Below, in pieces: positions 8,790 to 17,022 of a stretch of DNA of 64,000 nucleotides. Every line of letters begins with the position of its first letter. Within the stretch, counting starts at the first letter, position 1. Source of the stretch: an uncultured Pseudomonadales bacterium (lineage in GTDB: Bacteria > Pseudomonadota > Gammaproteobacteria > Pseudomonadales > Azotimanducaceae); NCBI GenBank assembly GCA_958296295.1, contig OY282460.1, positions 3,394,291 through 3,458,290 of the forward strand. The letters run 5' to 3'. The notes under the pieces were generated by a model that had not been told where the DNA came from, did not search any database, and saw only the letters and a program-made list of their open reading frames with translations. The position numbers and the translations under genes were made by a program.

Positions 8790-9124
8790 GAAGCGGCGGC
8801 GTCCACGGGCTGCACGTGGACGATCCGCAGGGCGCTGGCCGCTTGCAGGAACTCGAAGGTGTCGCGGTGGCAGGTGTCCGGGTCGACGTCGAACTCCGCG
8901 GCCAAGGCGTCGCAGAGATCCGCGGCGGATCGGGCGGTTTCGAGCAAGCCCCAGATTCGGGCACCGACCGGGTCGAGCTCGTAGTACTGCCCTTCGTCGA
9001 CATCCATCATCACGATGGTGTCGTCGAGGTCGGTGAAGACGATGGCCTCGTTGCGCGACACTTGGGAGGTGAGGGCGACGGTCACGTCCGGTTCGTCTGG
9101 TTTCACGGCATCGTTCTCCGCCAT
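8786..9124 (-). CDS. PqqD-like RiPP recognition element (lasso B1 type), copy 1
   Basis: 112 residues, ATG at 9124. It is a winged-helix RRE of the PqqD family. The leader-binding strands VTVALTSQVSRNEAIVF and TIVMMDVDEGQYYELDPVG are followed by the helices IWGLLETARSAADLCDALAAEF. In lasso systems this protein binds the Trp/Tyr-x2-Pro-x-Leu/Ile motif of the leader and hands the precursor to the B2 peptidase and cyclase. It is nearly identical to 24289-24666. Its stop codon overlaps the ATG of the dead cyclase (ATGA), a coupled arrangement that shows they were one operon. A conserved promoter lies just upstream at 9166-9193. Confidence 0.9.
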   Translation of the reverse strand: MAENDAVKPDEPDVTVALTSQVSRNEAIVFTDLDDTIVMMDVDEGQYYELDPVGARIWGLLETARSAADLCDALAAEFDVDPDTCHRDTFEFLQAASALRIVHVQPVDAAAS

Positions 9125-9165
9125 GGGGTTTCCGCCTTTCGAGAGGTTGGAGCTTCCACGGCAAA

Positions 9166-9193
9166 GTTACATAACAGAAGTGTCGCGTGTCCA
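9166..9193 (-). promoter_or_regulatory. Conserved sigma70-like promoter ahead of RRE copy 1
   Basis: The minus strand reads TGGACA, 16 bases, TGTAAC, followed by a TTTGCCGTGGA block that is also conserved upstream of RRE copy 2 (24667-24694: TGGACA, 16 bases, TGTAAT). Conservation of both boxes and spacing in two loci supports a real promoter. Confidence 0.5.
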
Positions 9194-9444
9194 GCCGAAG
9201 TCTGTTTTTTCCATCCTGAACCCAGGCGTTTCTCCGGCGGGGACCTTCTTCTCTACGATTCCAACCAAAGGGGAGGGCATTCGGTCCCTGCTTTCTCGCG
9301 CATCGAGCCGTTCGCGGCGGCATCGTCTTCTTCATGTGCGAAGGCTGGCACCAGATGACGCCCGTGGAGTGCGATTCCGACGATTTCGGGGCGGGGCGCT
9401 TCGTCTTGAGCGGCCACGTTGCCTTCCGCAGCGGCGGCGAATGA
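9190..9444 (+). pseudogene. Fragment of a 2OG-Fe(II) oxygenase
   Basis: Two frames together spell the C-terminal third of the oxygenase encoded intact at 23331-24239. The first reads FFHPEPRRFSGGDLLLYDS and then, after a frame change near 9312, GGIVFFMCEGWHQMTPVEC and DDFGAGRFVLSGHVAF to a TGA at 9442-9444. The intact copy has FFHRQPKRFSGGDLLLYDT, FFPSACWHQVH and DDFGDGRWVVNGHVW at the same places. The N-terminal part with the HxD iron ligands is missing, so this is a dead remnant. It lies back to back with RRE copy 1, whereas the intact oxygenase follows RRE copy 2 in one operon. An inversion must have separated them. Confidence 0.75.
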
Positions 9445-9459
9445 CCAGCGCCCGCGAGC

Positions 9460-9592
9460 AGGCGCCGCACCCCGCGGAAGCCGGATGTGGAGCGCTGCCC
9501 CACACAGCAGGAGCGTGGAGGCGAGGATGCTCGAAAGCCCCGCTTGCCGGCACCGCGCCGACACCCGTTCGACGCGCTCGGGGCCCGCGCCG
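9460..9592 (-). pseudogene. Fragment of the B2/nucleotidyltransferase-like gene
   Basis: The minus strand encodes CRQAGLSSILASTLLLCGAA and continues LHIRLPRGAAP. This is the same segment as the middle of the protein at 31862-33625 and is about 90 percent identical by eye to 32700-32830. Both flanks stop abruptly, so only about 40 codons remain. It shows that a second copy of the B2 gene once lay here beside the RRE. Confidence 0.75.
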
Positions 9593-9852
9593 GTCGGATC
9601 GATGACGAAGTTACTATGGTCAATACATCGACCCTATTGGCGCATTGACGGACCACCGGATTCCGTCCGTGCGTCGCTGGGCGAAGCGTATGACTCGTCA
9701 ACTTCGGTCAGAGATCGAGCGAGCACGCGACCATGACGCGGAACTAGGTGTCGAGATGAAGATTGAGCTAGGCCGGTCATGGCCTGCAAGGGAGTGCCTG
9801 CGCCTAGGCCCTGTTGTTTCGGGACCACCTCTCAGCTGTCGGTATTGAACGG
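9593..9852. other. Unassigned spacer between remnants
   Basis: Short open frames exist on both strands, but none shows a recognisable domain, ribosome site or homology to anything else in the window. From about 9805 onward the sequence is the upstream flank of the duplicated cyclase segment. Confidence 0.4.
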
Positions 9853-11312
9853 ATGAATGGAATCTGCGGGATCCACGCAAGCCGGGCCGGCGCCACGGAC
9901 GGATCGGCCGCGGAAGGGCTGGACGCCATGTTGGCGGCCCTCGCCGACTACGGGGCGGAGGCCGCGGCGTGGACGGAGCCTCCCGTCGCCCTCGGCGGCC
10001 GGCGGTCCCCCCACGCCGGAGGGTCCCCCGCCACCGGGCAACGCCGGCCCGGGGCCCGCCTTCGCATCGACCGGGGGCCGGCTTCGCGGTCGCCGCGGAC
10101 GCCCGCCTTGACGACCGCGGCGCACTCTGCGACGCGCTCGGCGTGCCCCACGCCGAACGCGCCGGCCTTGACGACCCGGACCTGATCGCGCGGGCCTGGG
10201 CGCGCTGGGGCCGGGACTGCCCGGACCACCTGCTCGGCGATTACGCCTTCGCGGTGTGGGACCGTCGCGCCCGCACCCTGTTCTGCGCCCGCGACCCTGT
10301 CGGCGCCCGGCCCTTCTACTACGCCGAAACCTCGCATGGCTTCGTCTTCGCCAGCGCCGTGGAGGCGGTGCTCGCCGCGCCCGGCGTCGATGACCGGCTC
10401 GACGAATCCACCGTGGCTACTTGGCTGGTCCGGCGCAACCCGTTGAGCAACACCCGGACGTTCTTCGCGATGGTGCGCAAGCTTCCGCCCGGCCACGCGC
10501 TGACGGTGGCCGGGGCCGCGCCGCCGGGGCTGCACAGGTACTGGCGGCCGGAGCGGGCCCCGCGGGTGCGGCGGGCCTCCGACGACGCGTATGCGGAGGA
10601 GTTCCTAGACCTCTACGCACGGGCGGTGGGCGACCGCCTGCGCGGCCCCGACCCCGTGGGCGTACACTTGAGCGGCGGCTTGGATTCGTCCACGATGGCG
10701 GTGCTGGCGGCGCGCGAGCTGCGCCGCGAGGGCCGGCCGCCGCCGCTCGCCTACACCTGGCTGCCGCCGCACGACCGCCAGCCGGCCGCCGCCGGCGCGC
10801 CGGAGTACGAGGTCCTCGACGCGGTGTGCGCCCGCGAGGAGCTGCGCCTGTTCCACCAGTTCGAGGTCACCCCCGAAGAATCGCTCGCCATGTTGCGGCG
10901 CGATGGCGTGTATCCGGGCCGGCGGTTCTCGCCGTTGGAGGCGTCCGTCCAGCGCCGGGCCTCGGAGCATGGCGTGCGGGTGCTGCTGTCGGGATGGGGC
11001 GGGGACGAGGGCGTGTCGTTCAACGGCCGCGGGCTCTACGCGCACCTGCTGCTCAGCGGGCGCTGGCCGCGGTTGGCCGCCGAGTGCCGCGCCCGCGGGC
11101 TGGGGCCGCGGCACGTGCTCGGGGAGACGGTGGGGTCCCTGATGCCCCCGATACCCCGCCGGCTGCGGAGGCCGTGGCGCGACCCACGATCTTTCCGCGC
11201 TCGTTCATCGACCCGGCGTTCGCCCGGCGGCAGCCCTTGTGGCCTGCGCCGCGCCGGCGCGGGGTCGGCACGAGGCGCACGCAGTTGTGCCTGCTGCGCG
11301 ACGGGCATCTGA
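9805..11312. repeat. 1.5 kb direct repeat, copy 1 (cyclase segment)
   Basis: Matches 14160-15672 at a few mismatches per hundred bases, including the region just upstream of the ATG. The match ends sharply after CTGCGCGACGGGCATCTGA. Beyond this point copy 2 continues into the cyclase C-terminus, while copy 1 runs into unrelated DNA. Confidence 0.85.
9853..11312 (+). pseudogene. Lasso cyclase pseudogene, frameshifted and 3'-truncated
   Basis: It starts with the same ATG and MNGICGIHASRAG as the intact gene at 14210-16090. Near 10070 the intact copy reads CGGGGCACCGGC but this copy reads CGGGGGCCGGC, one base fewer. The frame shifts, so translation from the ATG ends at about 10185. The rest of the domain continues in another frame and still shows YYAETSHGFVFASAVE, SGGLDSST and LLSGWGGDEGVSFNG. 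The last about 140 codons are absent: identity stops at 11312 in foreign sequence. It is non-functional as read. It is a recent duplicate of 14210-16090 because divergence is low. Confidence 0.88.
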
Positions 11313-11568
11313 CGCCGTTCACAACGGCAACATCCCAACCCATCCACCACGGGCGTCGCTCCGTTCAGGCTCATTTCGGTATTGGAATCGACTGCGAAAC
11401 TGGGTGAAAACGTTGGCGGCAAACGGAACTGTGCGGCTATGAAACAAATCAAGCGGCCGCTGTCGCTGCGGCGGGCATGGGCAAGGCTTCGGCACGTCCG
11501 CAACGGCGGTTTGCGTCCCGACGCCCTTGCATAAAGTTGAGCCGCCGGCGAAGGGCTACAATGCGGCC
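11313..11568. other. Spacer upstream of the AAA-ATPase gene
   Basis: About 255 bases with no recognisable gene. It begins where the cyclase duplication breaks off and ends at the AAA-ATPase start. A similar short leader (CTACAATGCGGCCATGAG) lies just before that start. Confidence 0.35.
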
Positions 11569-13140
11569 ATGAGCATCCCCGACAACGGTGCCGCCAAGCG
11601 CCGGCTGCCCATCGGCATCCAGACCTTCCAGGAAGTCCGCGGGGAAGGCTACTACTACGTGGACAAGACCGCCCACATCCAGCGGATGACGGACGGCGGC
11701 AAGCACTACTTCCTGTCCCGTCCGCGGCGCTTCGGCAAGAGCCTGCTGCTGGACACCATCAAGGAGCTGTTCGAGGGCAGCGAGGAGCTGTTCCGGGGGC
11801 TGGCCATCCACGATCAATGGGACTGGGGCCGGCCCCATCCGGTGCTGCGGCTGGACTTCGGGGGCGGCGACTTCGAGCAGCCAGGCTGGCTGTCGGAGGA
11901 CTTGACGCTGCAGTTGGAGGCCATTGAGAGGAGCGCCGGCATCGCCGTCGGCAGCGGCAGCGCTCCGGCCCGCTTTCGCCGGCTGATTGCGGAGCTGCGC
12001 GAACGCAGCGGCCGGCGGGTGGCGGTACTGGTCGATGAGTACGACAAGCCGATTCTGGATGCGTTGGGAACGCCGGAGGTGGCGCGCGCCAACCGCAGTT
12101 TCCTGCGCGGCCTGTACTCCGTCATCAAGTCCTGCGACGCGCACATCGAGTTCACTTTGCTGACGGGAGTGAGCAAGTTCGCAAAAGTCAGCATCTTCTC
12201 CGGCCTGAACAACCTCACCGACATCACGCTTGATCCAGCCTACTCCGCCATCTGCGGCTACACGGAACGGGACTTGGACGAAGTGTTCGCGCCGGAGCTT
12301 CCGGGCTTGGACCGCGGCGAGGTGCGCCGCTGGTACAACGGCTACAGCTGGCTTGGCGCGGAGAAGGTGTACAACCCCTTCGACATCCTGCTTTTGTTCC
12401 GGCAGCGCAAGTTCAAGGCGCACTGGTTCGAGACCGGCTCGCCGAAGTTCCTCATCGACACCCTGCTGCGGCGCGGCGTCCCCACCCCGGACCTGGAGGG
12501 CATGACCGGCTCGGAGGCGCTGCTGTCGGCCTTCGACGTCGATGAGATGTCCGTCGAGGCGCTGCTGTTCCAGACCGGCTACCTGACCATCGTGGGCGAG
12601 GAGGACCGTGGCGGGCGCATCCGCTACCGGCTGGGCTATCCGAACCAGGAGGTGCGGCAAAGCCTGAACGAGCGCCTGCTGGTGGCCCTGCTGCCGGACG
12701 CCGCCCGGCGGCGGGCCGACGACGCCCCGCTCCGGGAACTGCTGGCCGCCAACGACTTCGCGGGGCTGGAGGCATTCCTCCGCTCCCTGTTCGCCGGCGT
12801 TCCCCACCAGTGGCACGCCAAGAACGACATCGCCAACTATGAAGGCTACTACGCCAGCGTGGTGTACTCCTGCTTCGCCGCCCACGGCTTCGACCTCATC
12901 CCGGAGGACAGCTCCAGCGCGGGCCGAGCGGACATGGTGGTGCGCTTCAACGGCGGGGTTTACGTTTTCGAGTTCAAGTCGGTGGGGAAAGAGTCTTCGG
13001 GGAGAGCGTTGGCGCAGATCAAGGAAAAAGGCTACGCCAACAAGTACCGGCGCCTGGGCCGGCCGGTGCATCTGATCGGCGTGGAGTTCAGCCGGGAGGA
13101 CCGCAACATCGCCGCCTTCGAGGTGGCGCGGGCCGCGTAG
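11569..13140 (+). CDS. AAA-ATPase-like / PD-(D/E)XK nuclease family protein, copy 1
   Basis: 523 residues. ATG at 11569 is chosen because the homologue at 27122-28693 starts at the same residue (MS-I/V-PDNGAAKRRLP). The N-terminal about 300 residues are an AAA-ATPase_like domain (PF09820) with a Walker A region FLSRPRRFGKSLLLDTI and Walker B LVDEYDKPI. The C-terminal domain is a PDDEXK nuclease superfamily 9 fold (PF08011) with DMVVR and YVFEFKSVG carrying the acidic and lysine residues. Such genes are common, repeated and horizontally mobile in bacteria; their function is not established. It is flanked by broken cyclase copies on both sides, so it may have been the insertion that split a cyclase array. 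Confidence 0.85.
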   Translation: MSIPDNGAAKRRLPIGIQTFQEVRGEGYYYVDKTAHIQRMTDGGKHYFLSRPRRFGKSLLLDTIKELFEGSEELFRGLAIHDQWDWGRPHPVLRLDFGGGDFEQPGWLSEDLTLQLEAIERSAGIAVGSGSAPARFRRLIAELRERSGRRVAVLVDEYDKPILDALGTPEVARANRSFLRGLYSVIKSCDAHIEFTLLTGVSKFAKVSIFSGLNNLTDITLDPAYSAICGYTERDLDEVFAPELPGLDRGEVRRWYNGYSWLGAEKVYNPFDILLLFRQRKFKAHWFETGSPKFLIDTLLRRGVPTPDLEGMTGSEALLSAFDVDEMSVEALLFQTGYLTIVGEEDRGGRIRYRLGYPNQEVRQSLNERLLVALLPDAARRRADDAPLRELLAANDFAGLEAFLRSLFAGVPHQWHAKNDIANYEGYYASVVYSCFAAHGFDLIPEDSSSAGRADMVVRFNGGVYVFEFKSVGKESSGRALAQIKEKGYANKYRRLGRPVHLIGVEFSREDRNIAAFEVARAA

Positions 13141-13309
13141 GGGCAACCATGACCACCCGGATTGCCTGCCTGTTTCGGATTCACGAGTCGCTCCAGCACC
13201 GGCGCTTCCGGTGGAGGGAACGGCTCCAAGGTGCGTTTACGGGGTGGTTCCGCGCTGGGGGCGCCGACTATCGGGAGACGCTGCGGCAGCGCCTGCGTCC
13301 TCTTGAGGA

Positions 13310-14064
13310 TCAAACTGGTTTGCCGCCGCAGCCTTCCAGCACCGGGTCGAACGCGCGGTGCATCAGCCAGCGGCCCCTCTGTCCGTGCCGGAACTGCTCG
13401 GGCGGCAGCCCCAGGACGAACTCCAGCAGCCGGCGGTCCAGCAGCGGATAGCGGTACTCGATGCCCCGGCGGGCGCCGCTCGCCGCCCAGCCCTCCATGC
13501 GCTCGCTCAGATGTCCATCGCGCAGCAGCCACAACTGTGTACGCCGCGCTCCGATCGGACGAAAAGCCCCAAAGCCCAAGGGCTTCACCTCCCGCCGGAA
13601 CGCGGGGGCGATGAGCCATCGCCGACGGTCCGGCGCCTTGCCCCGCCGCCATCGGCTGACGTCCCGATGCAGGGACGGATGCGCCAGCCCCAGCGCCATG
13701 CTGGCCAGATGCTTGAGCGGACGATCGCTGCGCGAGCGGACGTCGGCGAGCAACCTGAGCCAGCGCCCGGTGAGCAACAGCTGCTCGAGATGGCCCAGAG
13801 AGCCGTTGAACGACACACCCTCGTCCCCGCCCAACCCGACAGCAGCATCCGCACGCCCAGCTCCTCTGCGCGGCGCTGCACCGCCTCCTCGTTTGGGTTG
13901 GCCTGCACGCCCGGCAAGGCTCCGTCGCGGCGCAGCACGGCGAGCATGTCGTCGGAGCTTGGTGCGCAGTAGAGCGTGGGTGCGGGCGGCGTCTCGCGGA
14001 TGGCACGGAGAGCGTCGACGCCCGCTACTACCTGCTCAGCGCACAGCCGGAGGCAGGCGGCGTG
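13310..14064 (-). pseudogene. Lasso cyclase C-terminal fragment, frameshifted
   Basis: Reading leftward from about 14064, the sequence gives CAEQVVAGVDALRAIRE, MLAVLRRDGALPGVQANPNE and GVRMLLSGW. It then changes frame near 13835 and continues GGDEGVSFNG, RWLIAPAFRREVKPLGFG and YRYPLLDRRLLEFVLGLPPE to a stop at 13310. These are the middle and C-terminal parts of the cyclase family. The amidotransferase half and the SGGLDSS loop are absent. It is not closely identical to any other copy here, so it is an older, independent paralogue. It lies on the opposite strand to its neighbours. Confidence 0.85.
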
Positions 14065-14159
14065 AAAAGAGATTTTGAAGATTTTGACAAGGACCCGACG
14101 GGGCCTAAAATCCCCTTGCGTCGGCACTCTCCACCTCGTTTTCAGGCGCTGCCGTGTCC

Positions 14160-15672
14160 AGGCGCTGTTGTGTCGGGACCACCTCTCTGAAGCTGTCGGT
14201 ACTGAACGGATGAATGGAATCTGCGGGATCCACGCAAGCCGGGCCGGCGCCGCGGACGGATCGGCCGCGGAAGGGCTGGACGCCATGCTGGCGGCCCTCG
14301 CCGACTACGGGGCGGAGGCCGCGGCGTGGACGGAGCCACCCGTCGCCCTCGGCGGCCGGTGGTCCCCCGACGCCGGAGGGTCCCCCGCCACCGGGCAACG
14401 CCGGTCCGGGACCCGCCTTCGCATCGACCGGGGCACCGGCTTCGCGGTCGCCGCGGACGCCCGCCTTGACGACCGCGGCGCACTCTGCGACGCGCTCGGC
14501 GTGCCCCACGCCGAACGCGCCGGCCTCGACGACGCGGACCTGATCGCGCGGGCCTGGGCGCGCTGGGGCCGGGACTGCCCGGACCACCTGCTCGGCGATT
14601 ACGCCTTCGCGGTGTGGGACCGGCGCGCCCGCACCCTGTTCTGCGCCCGCGACCCCGTCGGCGCCCGGCCCTTCTACTACGCCGAAACCTCGCATGGCTT
14701 CGTCTTCGCCAGCGCCGTGGAGGCGGTGCTCGCCGCGCCCGGCGTCGATGACCGGCTCGACGAATCCACCGTGGCTACTTGGCTGGTCCGGCGCAATCCG
14801 TTGAGCAACACCCGGACGTTCTTCGCGATGGTGCGCAAGCTTCCGCCCGGCCACGCGCTGACGGTGGCGGGGGCCGCGCCGCCGGGGCTGCACCGGTACT
14901 GGCGGCCGGAGCGGGCCCCGCGGGCGGGGCGGGCCTCCGACGACGCGTATGCGGAGGAGTTCCTGGACCTCTACGCACGGGCGGTGCGCGACCGCATGCG
15001 CGGCCCCGACCCCGTCGGCGCGCACCTGAGCGGCGGCCTGGATTCGTCAACGATGGTGGTGCTGGCGGCGCGCGAGCTGCGCCGCGAGGGCCGGCCGCCG
15101 CCGCTCGCCTACACCTGGCTGCCGCCGCGCGACCGCCAGCCGGCCGCGGCTGGCGCGCCGGAGTACGAGGTCCTCGACGCGGTGTGCGCCCGGGAGGAGT
15201 TGCGCCTGTTCCACCAGTTCGAGGTCACCCCCGAAGAATTGCTCGCCATGTCGCGGCGCGACGGCGTGTATCCGGGCCGGCGGCGCTCGTTGTTTGAGGC
15301 GTCCGTCCAGCGCCGGGCCGCGGAGCATGGCGTGCGGGTGCTGCTGTCGGGATGGGGCGGGGACGAGGGCGTGTCGTTCAATGGCCGCGGGCTCTACGCG
15401 CACCTGCTGCTCAGCGGGCGCTGGCCGCGGTTGGCCGCCGAATGCCGCGCCCGCGGGCTGGGGCTGCGGTATGTGCTCGGGGAGACGGTGGGGTCCCTGG
15501 TGCCGCCGATGCCCCGCCGGCTGCGGAGGCCGTGGCGCGACCCACGATCTTTCCCGCGCTCGTTCATCGACCCGGCGTTCGCCCGGCGGCAGCCCTTGTG
15601 GCCTGCGCCGCGCCGGCGCGGGGTCGGCACGAGGCGCACGCAGTTGTGCCTGCTGCGCGACGGGCATCTGAT
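14160..15672. repeat. 1.5 kb direct repeat, copy 2 (cyclase segment)
   Basis: Partner of 9805-11312, in the same orientation and about 4.35 kb away. It covers the upstream flank and the first about 490 codons of the intact cyclase. Recombination between the two copies would delete the AAA-ATPase gene and restore one cyclase. Confidence 0.85.
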
Positions 15673-16090
15673 CCGGGATACGGAGCTCCTCGCGGCGAGC
15701 GGCGCGCGCCACGGCATCGAGTACCGCTACCCGCTGCTGGACCGGCGGCTGCTGGAGTTCGCCCTGGGCCTGCCGTCCGAGCAGTTCCGGCGCGGCAAGT
15801 GGGGCCGCTGGCTGATGCGCCATGCCGGGCAATCGCTGCTGCCGCCCGACGTCTGCTGGCGTCTGGCCAAGGCCGACGCCCACCTGATCTTCGACCCGTA
15901 CGACAACGTTTACGAGGAGGAGGTGCTGCCCACGGTCCTCCGGGCCCTAGAGGCGGGGGCCGCGTCGTCCACCCGCACGCAATATGTCGACATGCCGCGC
16001 CTGCTGGCCAGCCTGCACGCCGGCAGGGTTGCATCGACGAGAGAGGAGAGGTTGCGCGAACATGCCCTGGCCATCCTCGGCGAGCTCTAA
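14210..16090 (+). CDS. Lasso peptide cyclase (asparagine-synthetase-like), copy 2
   Basis: 626 residues. ATG at 14210 starts MNGICGIHASRAG, placing the amidotransferase Cys at residue 5; in-frame codons further upstream lack support. The glutaminase-like domain (1-200) is followed by the synthetase domain with SGGLDSSTMVVLAARELRRE, LLSGWGGDEGVSFNGRG and YRYPLLDRRLLEFALGLPSE. The reaction expected from the family is ATP-dependent closure of the lasso ring. It opens a plus-strand run: sulfotransferase (16134), two glycosyltransferases, an SGNH protein, two precursors and two more glycosyltransferases, all with short gaps or overlaps. The likely substrates are therefore the 20366 and 20861 precursors. 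The segment to codon 490 is duplicated at 9805-11312. Confidence 0.92.
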   Translation: MNGICGIHASRAGAADGSAAEGLDAMLAALADYGAEAAAWTEPPVALGGRWSPDAGGSPATGQRRSGTRLRIDRGTGFAVAADARLDDRGALCDALGVPHAERAGLDDADLIARAWARWGRDCPDHLLGDYAFAVWDRRARTLFCARDPVGARPFYYAETSHGFVFASAVEAVLAAPGVDDRLDESTVATWLVRRNPLSNTRTFFAMVRKLPPGHALTVAGAAPPGLHRYWRPERAPRAGRASDDAYAEEFLDLYARAVRDRMRGPDPVGAHLSGGLDSSTMVVLAARELRREGRPPPLAYTWLPPRDRQPAAAGAPEYEVLDAVCAREELRLFHQFEVTPEELLAMSRRDGVYPGRRRSLFEASVQRRAAEHGVRVLLSGWGGDEGVSFNGRGLYAHLLLSGRWPRLAAECRARGLGLRYVLGETVGSLVPPMPRRLRRPWRDPRSFPRSFIDPAFARRQPLWPAPRRRGVGTRRTQLCLLRDGHLIRDTELLAASGARHGIEYRYPLLDRRLLEFALGLPSEQFRRGKWGRWLMRHAGQSLLPPDVCWRLAKADAHLIFDPYDNVYEEEVLPTVLRALEAGAASSTRTQYVDMPRLLASLHAGRVASTREERLREHALAILGEL

Positions 16091-16133
16091 CCACATGGGC
16101 CTGTTCTACGGCGCCAGCCAGGGTCCGGAGCGC

Positions 16134-16955
16134 ATGGAGCGCACGATCGAAACGCATCTGTTCGTCGTCTCGCCGAACAACAGCGGCTCCACCTTCCTGA
16201 GCCTGGCGCTCGCGGCCTGCCGACAGGCGTGGCGCCTGCCGGACGAGAGCCGCCGTGTGCATGGGTTCGCCGGGCCGACGACGAGGGTGGACAGCTCGCT
16301 GCGCGGCGCGGTGAAGGTCTGGGCGGCCGAGCAGCGTTGGCTGGACGTCCTGGCCGATGCCGGCGCCTACGACTGGCCGCGCATCCGCAAGGCGTGGTAC
16401 TTCCAGGCCCGGGCCGCCGATCCGCGGGCATCGGTGTTCGTCGCCAAGGCCCCTCAGGACCTGTGCATCGTGGACGACATCGCCCGCAATTTTCGCAACC
16501 CCAGGTTCCTGTTCATGGTGCGCAACCCGTACGCGGTATGCGAGGGCATCTGCCGAGACTTGCGCCGGCGGGTGCGCCGAAACTGGCCGATGGACGTGCG
16601 CGGCGAAGCACTGGAGAGCGCCGCGGCGAGACACGTCGCGGCCTGCTTCGCATTACAGCGCCGCAACGTCGAGGCGCAGCGCGAGCGCGGCGTCTTCTTC
16701 ACCTACGAGGCGATGTGCGCCGAGCCGGAACGCATTGCGCGCGAGATACGCGCCCTGGTGCCGGCCCTCGGCGACTTGAACCTGCGCCGGTGCCTGTCCG
16801 TAAAGCGGCGGTACCACGAGATGCTCACCGACATGAACGCGCGCCAGATCACGCGTCTGGGCGCCGAACAGTTCGCCGCGTTCAACCGTGTGTTCCGGGA
16901 ACGGGAAGACCTTCTCGCCTGGTTCGGCTACCGCATCATGGACGCGGCCGCATGA
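16134..16955 (+). CDS. Sulfotransferase (SPNNSGSTFL type)
   Basis: 273 residues. ATG at 16134 has CCGGAG just ahead; an in-frame ATG at 16095 would add 13 residues. The N-terminal loop VVSPNNSGSTFLSLAL is the PAPS 5'-phosphosulfate-binding signature, and FLFMVRNPYAVCEGICR is the 3'-phosphate site. The central YDWPRIRKAWYFQA block and the tail NRVFREREDLLAWFGYRIM match the C-terminal half of the fusion protein at 45152-46900. The family transfers sulfate from PAPS to a hydroxyl or amine. It starts 43 bases after the cyclase stop and precedes the glycosyltransferases, so either a lasso peptide or its sugar could be the acceptor. It belongs to a different subgroup from the SYPKSGNTWLR enzymes at 3450-5420 and 42335-43243. 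Confidence 0.82.
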   Translation: MERTIETHLFVVSPNNSGSTFLSLALAACRQAWRLPDESRRVHGFAGPTTRVDSSLRGAVKVWAAEQRWLDVLADAGAYDWPRIRKAWYFQARAADPRASVFVAKAPQDLCIVDDIARNFRNPRFLFMVRNPYAVCEGICRDLRRRVRRNWPMDVRGEALESAAARHVAACFALQRRNVEAQRERGVFFTYEAMCAEPERIAREIRALVPALGDLNLRRCLSVKRRYHEMLTDMNARQITRLGAEQFAAFNRVFREREDLLAWFGYRIMDAAA

Positions 16956-17022
16956 GGCCGGGCGGGATGGACGTTCGCCCGACGGGCCGGCCGTCTGCCG
17001 GCCCCGGCCACCGGAGCGGCAC

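Noticed and set aside
14075..14210. 45-residue N-terminal extension of the 14210 cyclase
   Set aside because: The extra residues are not shared with the other cyclases, and the amidotransferase Cys must lie near the start (MNGIC).
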